Assembly (NCBI GenBank): GCA_034401795.1
Contig: CM067370.1
Span: 52,031,380-52,095,379, forward strand
Source of the DNA: Chaetoderma sp. LZ-2023a
Lineage: Eukaryota > Mollusca > Caudofoveata > Chaetodermatida > Chaetodermatidae
Direction of reading: 5' to 3'
DNA length: 64,000 nt
Under the pieces are notes generated by a model. The model did not search any database. It was not told the origin of the DNA and saw only the letters and a list, made by a program, of their open reading frames with translations. Of the stretch, positions 22,653-33,689 are shown piece after piece. The stretch's first letter is position 1. Every line of letters begins with the position of its first letter. The translations under genes were made by a program, and so were the position numbers.

Positions 22653-23222
22653 CAAGCCAGACAGATGGAGGACGGTTCCGTCCAGGACGGAATCGACCTC
22701 CATCTTCTCCACCCGTGGCATCACAGGCCGCAGCAACCTCTCCTCCTCGTCTTCAGACCCCGAAGAGTCGTCACTAGACGAAGAAACTGTGGAGCCGTCC
22801 TGGTGGACGGCTCCCATGCCTGATGGACCGGCCACCGCTACTGGACCACCCAGAGGTGGCCGCAGAGAGACAGAACCCGTCTGGCTCCACTGCCAGGGGG
22901 CCGTACGAGATGGCTCCCTCGGTGACCAGTCCAGAACCCTGTCCAAGGACAGGGTCTGTACCAAGCATGGGGAGAGACTGCCCAACAACCTTCGGCGCAA
23001 GGACGACACCAGCATGGGCAGAACGCTATGCAGAAAGCCCTGCATAGCCGGACCAAACCACGCCGGCGGTGCCATCTCCGCCACCTCCAGCTGAGGACGA
23101 GGAGCTCCCCCACCGGCCGAACCGAACGCCCCACGATTTAACCTCGGACCGCCTGACCCCGCGTCAGACCCAGCCAAATCATTCTGGGCAAGGAACTTCA
23201 ACATCATATCCGCGGACCACAC
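22653..23222 (-). CDS. DIRS family 2 gag-like ORF1, 3'-truncated
   Basis: The frame encodes about 190 residues. The start region (MLKFLAQNDLAGSDAGSGGP) is followed by a conserved WFGPAMQGFLHSVLPMLVSS block, a Trp/Arg stretch and an acidic Ser/Asp/Glu run (SSSSDDSSGSEDEEE) near residues 150-165. No zinc knuckle is visible. It stands where DIRS elements carry ORF1. The same first 100 residues recur at 26535-26840. The last residues before the stop come from the adjoining MITE sequence, so the native C-terminus is lost. Function as a nucleocapsid is inferred from position only. Confidence 0.65.
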
Positions 23223-24418
23223 TGCACAAACATTACACCTACTATCAAGGTTACATGCAGTACATCTAAAGCAGACATGGTCCTTAAATAGGACCCGTAC
23301 GAACTTGTGGCACTCGTCACATGATGGCGGGGCTGGCTTGGCCTATAAATAAGCACAAACCTACAATAAGCAAGCGGAACGAGACACGGATGGAAGGCAG
23401 ACAATTAATTCTCAAATAATTTGACCATAAATTAACTGTAACCCTCCCGCACCCCACCCCGCAACGTTACAGCAAAGATTGCATTGATTATGACAACAAG
23501 AATGAAGCGGGCATTAAATACACCCACAATTGATCCTCCAGGATGTATAACGGAACCAGGAATCATATCGCATAGCATTCGGGGTATATTTACCAATCAA
23601 TATAAATTATACTCCTAATGAAAGCCAAAACGATACGTGAAGAAACAACAAAATGTAAACAAACTGCTGTAGCACACGGTAAAACCGCAGACCACGCATC
23701 TACTCAAGAATTTTGAAACCACCGATCATTGCAAACCAATCGTGATCGCACGTAAACTTGAACATTCTAAAGTTTCCGGTACCATTTTTAGTACGCAGCA
23801 CCCAGAACGAGATGCGCGAATTAATCAAAAATTTTCTTCACATAAACATCCGAGCACCACGGGTGTGACGTCACCCGCTCGGATCTTACTGAGAATGATG
23901 TCAGCCGATATTCGTGTTACAAATACCATAGCAAACACCTATTTTCATATCTGCCGATCGCCTGTTGGGGTTAAAGAAGGCGACCATCCGGCATATCTCG
24001 TTGTTAACACACGTCCCAGATTCTTTGGGGTCAGAAATTGGAACATGCGACACAACGAAATTTAGAGACCTAAGTCTTTTAACTATGGAATAATAAGGAA
24101 ATATACGACCTGGTTATCATCGGCGGTATCCATATTATCTAATTATCCTTGCAAGAGAGTCACTAGCTATCACACTCACAGTTACACAAAGACTTAGATT
24201 TTTATTTCTCAATCTTTCCACTGCAAAAAGCATGTATAGCTCTTGTTGCTATGCAAACAAGAATGAGCTCTATGATAGACGGGTACTCGGCAGTTGGGAG
24301 TCGAGTACCCGGTTCCAAGGAGTCGGTAAAGCTTTCTAAGTCTATAGTCCTAGAGCCAGCTGTCAAGGCCAGCTGTATCTCAGAAGTAACAGAATGGTGA
24401 GTATTGATCGAAGGAGAA
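22653..24418 (-). mobile_element. DIRS family 2 copy, truncated
   Basis: The right terminus taacagaatggtgagtattg...gaaggagaa (24387-24418) matches the family 2 end. The gag-like ORF is followed immediately by a MITE, so RT and recombinase are missing. The non-coding 5' leader (23225-24386) runs parallel to 26840-27960. Confidence 0.8.
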
Positions 24419-24577
24419 GGACCTAACCAGTAGCCTGGTTGAGGGTCCATATTAATAGGAATAGGCATGGGGAGGAGTGTATGCAAGCATAAAAATCTTA
24501 TTCTGGTAGCTAAATGCAGATAATTGATTTAGCAAGTACTGATTGAACGGTAATGGATGTTTTTGTGGTGTAATAAC
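24419..24577. mobile_element. DIRS family 1 terminal fragment
   Basis: From cctaaccagtagcctggttg to the end gtgtaataacaac this matches 17960-18133, the left ITR of the family 1 DIRS, with about one difference in eight to ten bases by eye. Only the terminus is present. It is joined directly to the end of the family 2 copy. Confidence 0.75.
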
Positions 24578-25145
24578 AACCTGGAATTTTAGTAAATTAC
24601 AATCCTATTCAATGCACTTTAAAATGTTAAGTGAGCACTAAATCAACTTTAGCATGTAAAAGATGGCAGATTTTCCCATTAAATCATTGTATTTTAAATA
24701 AAAAACGTAAATTCTTGTTTCAAATATTAGAAATTCTTCCCTTCGTCCATTTTATTTATGCCACGTGACCAATGTCAAAATCCATACTGGACAGGGTGGT
24801 TCAAAAGTCAATAGCGCTGTGACTGTTCTTAGCACATTTTTATAAAAATCAATAAGTATATGCATAGTATTATTCAATAATTTATGCATATTTGCATTTG
24901 ATGCTTCAGTCATTTAGCCCTCACAACCAGCTCGCGCCTGAGGAAACATTGCACTGCCACCACACGAGTAAAAACAAGAAAATGACCATGAAACAGTTCC
25001 CCATTGTGACAACTTCGAACGTTCAGCATTTTTTGCTCCATATTCTAGCTGTATTGCCCAAAAACAGTCATTTCGTCGAGCCTGTACGCGGTATCACCAA
25101 AACAGGATACCATGGTAATCCAGACCAGTTCACGCACATGAGCGA
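24578..25145. other. Interval without a recognisable gene
   Basis: AT-rich sequence. An open stretch at 24892-25185 has no family features that I recognise. Confidence 0.5.
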
Positions 25146-25310
25146 GCATGGACCGGGTATGGAACCACATCAGTCCATGTTATAATTACACTTGTATTGT
25201 CATTTAATGTATGTTAATATATTGATAGCCCACCGGCTCATCTATAAGCAAGTTCTGTAAATACTACTCTGGGTTATCTCTAAATTCTGGAATGAGTTAT
25301 GACCCAAACT
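25146..25310. repeat. Dispersed repeat B, copy 1
   Basis: About 165 bp, containing cacatcagtccatgtta, aagcaagttctgtaaatact and actctgggttatctctaaat. Two more copies lie at 40519-40680 and 42866-43035 in the same orientation. It ends exactly where the DIRS derivative begins. Confidence 0.85.
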
Positions 25311-25366
25311 GAAGGAAATTTCAATTTCCCTTTCTCCGAGATCTACCAATACTCACCATTCTATTA
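25311..25366. repeat. Inverted repeat arm, family 2 DIRS 3' unit
   Basis: 56 bp pairing with 25558-25613 with a single mismatch. It contains ttctccgagatct and caatactcaccattctatta. The spacer is 191 bp. Confidence 0.88.
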
Positions 25367-25557
25367 CTTCTGATACAGCTAGCCCTGATAGCTGGGCCCT
25401 AGGACTATAGACTTAGAAAGCTTTACCGACTCCTGGAACCAGGTACTCGGCTCCCAACTGCCGAATACCCGTTTGCCATGAAGCTCATATTGTTTGCATA
25501 GCCACCAAACAAGAGAAGCCCATGCCTTGCCTCCGTGGGGCTGGGAGGCTGGGTCCG

Positions 25558-25613
25558 TAATAGAATGGTGAGTATTGTTAGATCTCGGAGAAAGGGAAAT
25601 TGAAATTTCCTTC
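25558..25613. repeat. Inverted repeat arm, family 2 DIRS 3' unit
   Basis: Partner of 25311-25366. It is followed within two bases by the element's inverted terminal 32-mer at 25615-25646. Confidence 0.88.
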
Positions 25614-25614
25614 A

Positions 25615-25646
25615 TTCTCCTTCGATCAATACTCACCATTCTATTA
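25615..25646. repeat. Inverted terminal 32-mer, inner copy
   Basis: ttctccttcgatcaatactc...ctatta is the exact reverse complement of 27963-27994. Confidence 0.88.
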
Positions 25647-26167
25647 GTTCTGATATACACCAGATTTAGTCAGTAACCTGGTGGAAGGGGCAAGCCATCA
25701 ATTGCTACTTTTGCCCCTTGGAGAAAGAGCTAGACTTAAACTTAATTAATGGAGACCTAACAGGACCATCAAGTTAATGGAACCGAATCACATTCGCATC
25801 ACTGCCCCCCCCAACGCCCTTTTTTCTCCTAAGAAAAGGGAGAGATCTCACGAACATGCATCTCGCCCGAAACACAAATATGCCGAGAGGGTTAACTGCT
25901 CTTTGCATATATATATATATATATATTAGCCTGGGAATGAGCATGAATATATAAGATGAATGAACATGATACATAGACATAATACAAAAAACTCTCAATC
26001 TTGAATTAGCTCATCATATTTGGATTCCAGACGTGGCGCCTCCAACCATTCACTTGTCCGGCCATTAGTGACACAATCTGGTTGACATCCTCTCGCTCGA
26101 CCATGTCTGCTTCTTAATTCTTTCTTACAAATGCCAAAAAATGGAGAAGAGCAGTGTGGTCGTATAG

Positions 26168-26542
26168 CTATTGTTTCAAAACAGCTAAAGTGAGTGGATT
26201 GGCGGAGTCTGACACATCCCTCATATAGTAATCCGTGAAAGAGGACTCGCATTGCCATTGTGCAACAGCCATGATGTCCTCTAACGGAACACCACTGTAA
26301 AGGGCAGTCGAGGCGGCTATTCCTCTAACATCGTGTGCCCTTGCCCATTGCACCTGGTGCCCAGTCGCAATCTCATGGGTAGTCTGAATGCATTCGACTA
26401 CCCAACGAGAGACAGGATCTTTGGATGCGGCGCCATATGAAGGTGGCCGCAGAGAGACAGGACCTGTCAGGCCGGAGCCCGTACGAGACGGCTCCCTCGG
26501 TGGCCAGTCCAGAACCCTGTCCAAGGACAGGGTCCTAACCAA
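26168..26542 (-). pseudogene. Fused gag-like / tyrosine recombinase frame
   Basis: The first part (LSLDRVLDWPPREPSRT ... VSLRPP) is gag-like sequence shared with the family 2 ORF1 at 22653-23222. From about 26430 it continues in frame into a tyrosine recombinase C-terminus: RAHDVRGIAASTALYSGVPL, then EDIMAVAQWQCESSFTDYYM. This gives HDVR and the catalytic Tyr, homologous to 12035-12330 of family 1. The junction therefore marks an internal deletion that removed the rest of gag, all RT and RNase H, and the N-terminal half of the recombinase. A frameshift near 26535 separates it from the gag start (26535-26840). The recombinase half alone lacks the first catalytic Arg and core-binding domain. 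Confidence 0.75.
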
Positions 26543-26840
26543 ACATGGAGAGAGACTGCCTTACAACTTTCGGCAGCAGGGACGACACCAGCATAGGCAG
26601 AACGCTATGCAGGAAGCCCTGCATAGCCGGACCAAACCACGCCGGCGGTGCCATCTCCGCCACCTCCGGTTGCAGACGTGGAGCGCCCCCAAGGGCCGAA
26701 ACGGACGCTCCATGATTTGCTTTCGGACCGCCTGACCCCGCGTCAGACCCTGCCAAGTCCTTCTGAGCAAGGAACTTCAACATCATGTCAACCGACCACA
26801 CTGCACATACATTACACCTATTGTCAAGGTTACATTTCAT
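26535..26840 (-). pseudogene. DIRS family 2 gag-like N-terminal part
   Basis: About 100 residues, largely matching the start of the ORF1 at 22653-23222. Shared blocks include MLKFLAQKDLAGSDAGSGGP and PPAWFGPAMQGFLHSVLPML. Upstream in frame is CNLDNRCNVCAVW, a short Cys cluster not in the shorter ORF call of the other copy but present in its upstream DNA. A frameshift at the end leads into the fused recombinase frame. Confidence 0.7.
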
Positions 26841-27962
26841 ACATGGAAAACAGACATAGTCCTTAAACAGAACCCGGACGAATTTGTGGCATTCGTCACA
26901 CGATGGCGGGGCTGGCTTGGCCTATAAATAAGCACAAACCTACAATAAACAAGCGGAACGAAACAGAGACGGAAGGCATACAATTAATTTTCAAATATTT
27001 TTACCATAAATTAACTGTAACCCTCCCGCACCCCACCCCGCAACGTTACAGCAAAGATCGCATTAATTATGACGACAAGAACGAAGCGGCCAATAATACA
27101 TCCATACACTGATCCTCAAGGATGTATCATGGAACCAGGAATCATATCGCATAGCATTCGTGGTATATTTACTAACAAATATAAATTATACTCCTAACGA
27201 AGGCCAAAATGATATGTGAAGAAACAATAAAATGTAAACAAACTGCTGTAGCACACGGTAAAACCGCAGACCACACATCTAAATCAAGAATTTTGAAACC
27301 ACTGATCATTGCAAACAGATCGTGATAACACGCAAACTTGAAATTCCAAAGTTTTCTGGTACCAATTTTAGTACGCAGCACCTAGAATCAGATGCGCGAA
27401 TTAATGAAACATTTTCTTCAAATAAACACATGGGTGTGACGTCACCCGCTCAGATCTTACGGAGAACGATGTCAGCCGATATTCGTGTTAAAACACCATA
27501 GGCCAACACCTATTTTCATATCTGCCGATCGCCTGTTGGGGTTTAAAGAAGGCGATCAGCCGGCATATTTTGTTGTTAACACACGTCCCAGATTCTTTGG
27601 GGTTAGAAATTGGAACATGCGACACAAACGAAATTTCAAAGACCTAAGTCTTCTTAATTATGTAATAACATGGAATTATACAACCTGGTTATCATTGGCG
27701 GCATCCATGTTAATCCAAATATCCTTTAGAGAACGCACAAGCTATCACAATTTAATCACAGAAAAAAGACTTAGGTTTAAACAATCTTAAGACTTCCCAA
27801 CTGCAAAAAGCATGTATCTCTTGTTGCTATGCAAACAAGAATGAGCTTCATGGCAGACGGCTACTCGGCAGTTGGGAGCCGAGTACCCGGGTCCAAGAGT
27901 CGGTAAAGCTTACTAAGTCTATAGTCCTAGAGCCAGCTGTATATCAGAAGTAATAGAAGAAG

Positions 27963-27994
27963 TAATAGAATGGTGAGTATTGATCGAAGGAGAA
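27963..27994. repeat. Terminal 32-mer of family 2 DIRS
   Basis: Right boundary of the derivative. The Ty3 integrase sequence starts in the next bases. Confidence 0.85.
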
Positions 27995-27997
27995 TAG

Positions 27998-28933
27998 ATA
28001 TGTGTTGATGATCATAGATCAGTTTACTAAATGGGTTGAGGCTATGCGCTCCCTGAACAAGGGGCAGAACTGGTAGCCAAAACGTATGTGGAGCGTTTTG
28101 TCACCACATTTGGCTGTTCATATTTCTTACACACCGATCAGGATCGTAACTTTGAGAGCAGCCTATTTAAGGAACTGTGTCATCTACTGGAGATTTCAAA
28201 AACACGCACCACATCTTATAGACCATGTTCAAATGGACAGATTGAATGTATAAACCGTACTGTCTTGCAGTGTATACAGTGTTACCTGCAAGAGCATGAC
28301 AGACAGAAAGATTGGGACAAGTGTATTCCTTTCATCGCTGGAGCTATACGATCTACTGTAAGCCGACAGACGGGGTATACTCACAACATGATGATGCTTG
28401 GTCGAGAAGTGCTACAGCCTATTGACATAATGTGCAAATGCCCTGTGTCTGCGACTACAGAGGATGCCCCTTCAGATGCCAGTGACTTCGACCAACAGTT
28501 ACAGCAAACGTTGCATGAAACTCATGAGATAGCACGGGATAACCTTAAAATGGCTCAGAAGCGCCAGAAAAAAGAGTATGATCTACGTTTGCATGAGCGT
28601 GCCTATCATGTTGGTGATGTAGTTTATCTTGCTAATTCTGCAACTAAAATAGGTCAGTCCAGTAAACTACAACCTCCTTGGACTGGTCCATTTATTATTT
28701 ATAAAAAGTTGTCAGAAGCACTGTTTGGTATCAAAAACCAATGCCGGGAACTGCTTGTTCACCATGATAGATTAAAGCTATGCAGAGATCGTGATTTACC
28801 TCTCTGGATATTGCGAATGAGACGCGCTATAAGCTCTGAAAATCATGGCCATGATGATGACTTATTATCCCCCGATAATGGCTGTAGGTTATCTGATGAT
28901 AACCGTGTTTACATTTTTGAAGAGGATTTGGAT
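27998..28933 (+). pseudogene. Ty3-type integrase fragment
   Basis: The core begins mid-domain with YVLMIIDQFTKWVEA (first catalytic Asp missing). A frameshift near 28050 follows, then HTDQDRNFESSLFKELCHLL (second Asp) and RPCSNGQIECINRTVLQC (Glu). The C-terminal part has a chromatin or RNA-binding-like stretch with HVGDVVYLANS and the GPF/Y-type block WTGPFIIYKK ... LLVHHDRLKL. The fragment is truncated at its left end exactly where the DIRS derivative stops. Its frame is broken on the right by the truncated LINE and resumes at 29399. This is a different Ty3 family from the one at 44226-62412. Confidence 0.85.
28924..28933. repeat. Target site duplication, left copy
   Basis: ggatttggat occurs here and again at 29399-29408, bracketing the LINE insertion. 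Confidence 0.85.
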
Positions 28934-29398
28934 CTTCTTCTTCTTCTTTTCGATCGCTGGTATCACACTTGGAGAGTCGTTCTCAAGATGAAATCTGTGG
29001 TTTTCTGCATTTCTTCCACAGGCCCATACAGCTTTTCAAGAAAAGAGGTTGACAAAGGCCATATCTCTTCTCTCAGCAGCTGATACGTACTGCAACATTG
29101 AAGTATGTGCTCTGTGGTCTGTTCTGCTTCTCCACAAGGACAAGCGGGCGATGTCGTAAGGTGGAACCGCCTGTACATGTGTTGGTTTAGTCTGTTGTGT
29201 CCAGTTCTGAGACGAAAAATCGTCACTTGCTCTGGCCTCGAGAGATGATGGTAGGCATCTTCTGATTGAGGTGTTCTATAGAGTGACTTGATGATAGTCT
29301 TCATCTCTGTATGGGTAACCATGTTTTCTGTCTGATTCTCTTCTGCACCCCCCTTTGCCATCTTGTCTGTTTCCTCATTTCCTTGGACTCCACAGTGT
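28934..29398 (-). mobile_element. 5'-truncated LINE in the Ty3 integrase
   Basis: This is the same RNase H/C-terminal sequence as 351-1003 but truncated earlier, so only the end of RNase H remains (HCGVQGNEETDKMAKGGAEE) with the CPCGEAEQTTEHILQCC tail. The 3' end is the AAG tail (plus-strand cttcttcttctt). A 10-bp target duplication flanks it. Removing the insert and one duplication restores the reading frame of the Ty3 ORF. Confidence 0.88.
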
Positions 29399-29640
29399 GG
29401 ATTTGGATGAAACCATTTCATATGGTATTGATCCATCCTCATCAATTCTGCATAATGATCTAGATGCTGTTTTGACAGATGACCTGGATATCGACTCTGT
29501 TTTACCCATCCCACAAACACAGCATCACTCTCCTAGGTGCATGAGGTTTCAGGTCCAAGGAGAAACGCATAACACTTCCACTAGGCGCATGAGGTGTCAG
29601 GTCCGAGGGGAACCGCATCACACTTTTTCCCCCTAGGCGC
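29399..29640 (+). pseudogene. Ty3 ORF continuation after the LINE
   Basis: The frame resumes LDETISYGIDPSSSILHNDL, rich in Asp, then ends in a short repeat PRCMRFQVQG / RRMRCQVRG encoded by the tandem repeat at 29535-29670. This is the C-terminal tail of the pol ORF of the 28-kb Ty3 copy. Confidence 0.65.
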
Positions 29641-29670
29641 ATGAGGTGTCAGGTCCGAGGGGAAATACAT
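29535..29670. repeat. Three-unit repeat of about 50 bp
   Basis: Each unit contains (c)taggcgcatgaggtgtcag followed by gtccgagggga, at about 29532, 29580 and 29629. Confidence 0.75.
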
Positions 29671-29829
29671 CACACATCTCCTAGAGATGACCAACTCCAA
29701 ATTCACACCATTCAGAGTCGAACAGGAAGGCAGTGCCGTCTTCCCAACAGGTTCCTAGATTATGAACTGTATTAGAATAATCTTTAAGCATTCGTGAATT
29801 AGACTACGTATGTAAGTCTTCATGGACCC

Positions 29830-31560
29830 TACTTGTCCACCTGAATAAATGTTCCTCTGGTTTCGTCTTATTTCGGATTCATTTGGTCATGGTATTGTTG
29901 CGGACTGCAGTTAACTTTTCGGTCGTAGTACAGTACTACAATAGTAATGTGATAATGTACAATGGTAACAGTAATTCAACATTAAAAGAATTACTGTAAT
30001 CCAGATGATATGAAATTAGGACTTCAAGTTTTAACATTCTGCATGACACTGAAGACATTCAACTTGTCCGGAAAACATTTATAATCATTGGCTTATGTTC
30101 CGTTTCCATCTTAGCTTTAGTTTCAGCAACAGCAAAATCGTGATGTTCTATTCTTTGTAAGTTTTTGGGAAACTAAATTAGTTGGACACATAAGCACATA
30201 GTGGCTTTTTCCAGCACTAATACTCCTTCAGATACCAAAAACCAACAGGGGTCCATCGCTGTATGACTCACAGAACGCATTATTATAATTACGCATTTTT
30301 TCAAATGACGCGTGAATAATTGCGCGTAGTAATGCGTGGTTATATTTATGCATTTCTTGATCACACATTACAAATATGCGTTGTCAAATGATGTGTAAAT
30401 CATACGCATTGTATTGTTAACTGTATTTATTGTCCGTCATGACGTGTGGTCATAATAATGCTCTCTGTTTATGTGTATATGGATTAAATCCATGTACACG
30501 CTTTTTATAAGTATATGCATCATATGTTATGATGCAAACTCATCTATGTATAGTGAAATTCAGTTTAGGTTAGCTATTTAATGCCAGTTCTACATTTGTC
30601 AGCTCAGATATTTTATAGGGTAGCTCAAATATATTATATATAGTTTTATTAGGTCAGCACAGATATTTTATAGGATAGCCCAGGTATATTACTTCTACAT
30701 AGGTCAGTTCAGATATTTTATATTAGGCCAACATATTATATACTGCCATACCTAGGTATTTCATTTATTAAACGTGTAGCAATTACATGTTAAAATGATG
30801 CATTATTACTCTATAATTCATGCATATTTATAATGTGCATTACTCTATAATGCAGAAGTCTTGCATATGACAGCATATTTATAATATGCATTTAGCAAAG
30901 ACTGCATAAATCGTGCAGATGCATAATGCGCGAAGTAATTGGCGCGTTAGTCATAGCGCAAATTCATATGTTTCTTCCTTCTGCTGTATTATCCGTTAAG
31001 TTTTAGCTTCGTTCAGATATCTTTATTGTGATAGGGATAGTGGTTTTCCGGATTTCCTAAATTTGTGGATTCAGATCCGTTTCAATTATATAAGAGGTAT
31101 ATCATAAATGTTAAGGTTAAAAATGTTCACTAAATTTAAAAATATGCAATATTCATAGGTTTTCCTCGAATCTCACATATGTTAATTTCAGATAACACTT
31201 CCACTAAATTCATGTGAGATTATTTTTATTACTTCTTTATCAATTCGGCAATTCCGTCAATTCTGTCGGTTTTCGGCTGTGGTGGAAAACCACTGTCCTT
31301 AATTTTAGTTAGGATCCTATGCTATTTTAAAATCTGTAAAGATGGCCCTCGTCCGGCTGATCTATCCATCTGTTTTATTATTAACAGCTCATTCTTTCTG
31401 GATGGATCGACACCTACTATGGGAAATTTTTTTTTTAATTGGTAAATTCTAATTCTACCTTTAGCAGTTGAGCGTCAATGCCTGTGTTTTTTATGGTGTG
31501 TACATTTTTTAAGATTAGATTTTTAGATAAAATTTGTAATTACATAACCATGTTTTTATA
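29830..31560. other. AT-rich non-coding stretch
   Basis: This is the 3' region of the Ty3 fragment. It has clusters of the short palindromic words atgcat and tgcgca (30280-30960) and a loose repetition of ggtcagc(a/t)cagatattttat near 30600-30720. No ORF is supported. Confidence 0.5.
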
Positions 31561-31561
31561 A

Positions 31562-31740
31562 ATGGGGGAGAGTGTGGTGCTGGCGGTATCCCGCAATCCC
31601 GTAGTTCGTGGCTGCCGGGCTAGCTGATTCCCACCGTTTCTACGGATGCCCGGCAGTCATACCTTGGAACTTGAACTGCGCATATCTGCCGCAGGTTCCA
31701 CGGGCCGATTCGAGACCTCTGTTGGGTGAGTAACCTTTTA
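31562..31740 (+). other. Possible polypurine tract and start of a 3' LTR
   Basis: aatgggggagag is followed at 31572 by tgtggtgctggcggtatccc, which looks like a polypurine tract followed by a TG-starting LTR. This is a GC-rich patch in AT-rich surroundings. The orientation agrees with the Ty3 integrase upstream. No second copy lies in the window, so the LTR end cannot be placed. Confidence 0.35.
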
Positions 31741-31969
31741 TATGTAGCTAAGTTACTACAATATGAAATAGGCGGGTACACTTCAAATGCCTGTGATTAG
31801 TATGCCCGTATTTGTATTTAATATATGAGTATGGTAAGTGTATATTTAGCTAAGTATCTCAATATAATTTGATTCGCTTTAAAAAAGAGGATATAGCCGG
31901 CGCGAAACGGTATGATGGGTGCGAATGCATGGGACGGGTATGGGGGCGAAACGACCCGGATTCTCGCAA

Positions 31970-32100
31970 TATATTTGATTTGATTTTGATTTGCTTTATT
32001 CTCTTGGTAAATATTACAAATTACAATATGATAACAGGGAGTCCACTGGAGGTTGTGCCTATTAGCTTGTGGACCCCTAACATAGAATAACATACAAGTT
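31970..32100 (-). mobile_element. CR1-like LINE 3' end
   Basis: On the minus strand this carries the hairpin ggggtccac ... tggactccctgtta followed by an AT-rich tail. The same feature is found at 33437-33560, 39455-39575 and 40405-40500. No coding part is attached. Confidence 0.6.
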
Positions 32101-32341
32101 ACACATGATTTGACATAAGTAGACATAAGGCATTATGACAATATATCATACATAACTACAGACAAATAATATAGGATTTGACATAGAAAAAGAAGAGAAA
32201 AAAAAAAGAGAAAAAGACAAGACATTTGACAAACATGGTTCACTTGTTTTTTATTGTTCTTCATACTGTGGGTAACATATTTCACTCATTGGAATGGGCT
32301 AGGGGATGAAGGGGGTGGGGGGGGCTGGAGTTCATCCTGTT

Positions 32342-32372
32342 TCTACTATTATTATTATTATTATTATTATTG
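32342..32372. repeat. (att)n microsatellite
   Basis: Ten or so att units. Confidence 0.9.
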
Positions 32373-32642
32373 TCGATCACCTTCTTTCCCTAGAGGAAAG
32401 AGAGTAAACCGGCTATGTGAATCTGTGTTCGAGTCTATTTCTTAGTGTGTTTGTCATGGCTGGATTTTTTAGAGCTCTTAGATATGATCAAGTTCTGGAT
32501 CTGTGTATATCTTGATGAGTGCTGGTCCAATTTGACTCAGGATTTAACACACAAGCTGCACACTCGCTGAATCAGTGAATGTTCAGAAAAGCCACCCGAC
32601 CAAGAGTTGTTGGTGGCTTAGCCAACCACAGCCCCCGGTCAA

Positions 32643-32803
32643 GTCCTCTTCAAAACACCCAGCAAGAGGAGCTATGTACCTTGGGATGTGTTGTCTGTAA
32701 GACCCAGGAGCCAGACATTCACATAAAATATAATATAATAAAATAAATTAAATATGATTATGGTTAATGATCATGATACAGTAAATTGAGTAAAGATAAC
32801 AAT
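32643..32803. repeat. 161-bp tandem duplication, unit 1
   Basis: Starts gtcctcttcaaaacacccag. Unit 2 follows without spacer at 32804-32964 with one difference (tacctt/tccctt). Confidence 0.92.
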
Positions 32804-32964
32804 GTCCTCTTCAAAACACCCAGCAAGAGGAGCTATGTCCCTTGGGATGTGTTGTCTGTAAGACCCAGGAGCCAGACATTCACATAAAATATAATATAAT
32901 AAAATAAATTAAATATGATTATGGTTAATGATCATGATACAGTAAATTGAGTAAAGATAACAAT
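32804..32964. repeat. 161-bp tandem duplication, unit 2
   Basis: Near-identical to unit 1. The end is ataacaatg. Confidence 0.92.
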
Positions 32965-33436
32965 GGCCAACTTGAACATGATTCTAGCAACAAACTGATT
33001 TGGTTATGACGTAAGTAATCTTCTGTACACATTTGGAATAGAAGACATTGCTGCCTTATGCAGAAAATTCTCCCACAAATTCCACTAGGTTCAGAATATT
33101 CAGCAGTACCGGTACCTTTTATTTTATGTAGACAATATCATGAATATGAATGAACTTGAATATGTCAAACCGGAGTGTAGAGGCAATATAGTATAGTTAA
33201 AACTTGGATTATAATACTATTAAATACAAGAATATTCATTCAATATGCCTCCGTTAGTTCTTGGCATCACAACACTGGAAAGCTAAAAACATTGTTGAAA
33301 ATGGCAAGTCGTCTTTCCAAAACGGATAAAAAGTATGCGGTAACGTAACGAATGACGCTTTTTATTCTTGTCTTGTAAAGTAGTTCCCGTCTATCATCAT
33401 CCTCTCTTTTTTATTACGCATGATCTCACATCAAGT

Positions 33437-33560
33437 TCAAGTTCAAGATTATTTATTTTGATATAGAATATACATTTACAGTTTCACAACAGGTAGTCCA
33501 CCAAAGGCAGAGTCTATGTGGCGGTGGACCCCTACATATAACATATAACAACAACAATAA
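33437..33560 (-). mobile_element. CR1-like LINE 3' end
   Basis: The minus strand reads ggggtccaccgccacatag ... tttggtggactacctgttgt, a stem-loop followed by a tail with tcttgaacttgaacttga. The same terminal structure sits at the end of the LINE at 35595-39575. Confidence 0.7.
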
Positions 33561-33689
33561 AGGACATGAGAATACTGAATACATACGGTTAACATGTTAT
33601 AGTCCTATATATACATATAGTTAACTGTCTCGCTGCAAAGCCTCTGCAGTCTACATTTTCCATGGAGCCTAACCCAGGGTATGCTGAGT

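Larger units (their letters stand above)
25311..27994 (-). mobile_element. DIRS family 2 deletion derivative, both ends present
   Basis: The element is 2.7 kb. Read right to left it has a 32-bp terminus (27963-27994), leader, gag-like ORF N-terminal part, then directly the C-terminal half of a tyrosine recombinase, an inverted copy of the terminus (25615-25646), and a 3' unit. In the 3' unit 25311-25366 and 25558-25613 are inverted repeats (one mismatch), and the segment between copies the element's 5' end in reverse (27800-27990). This reproduces the DIRS internal complementary region and right ITR although RT is wholly deleted, so mobilisation must depend on another copy. Confidence 0.82.

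Noticed and set aside
22789..23094. Plus-strand frames opposite the DIRS gag-like ORF
   Set aside because: GC-rich shadow frames. The minus frame is conserved between two copies and these are not.
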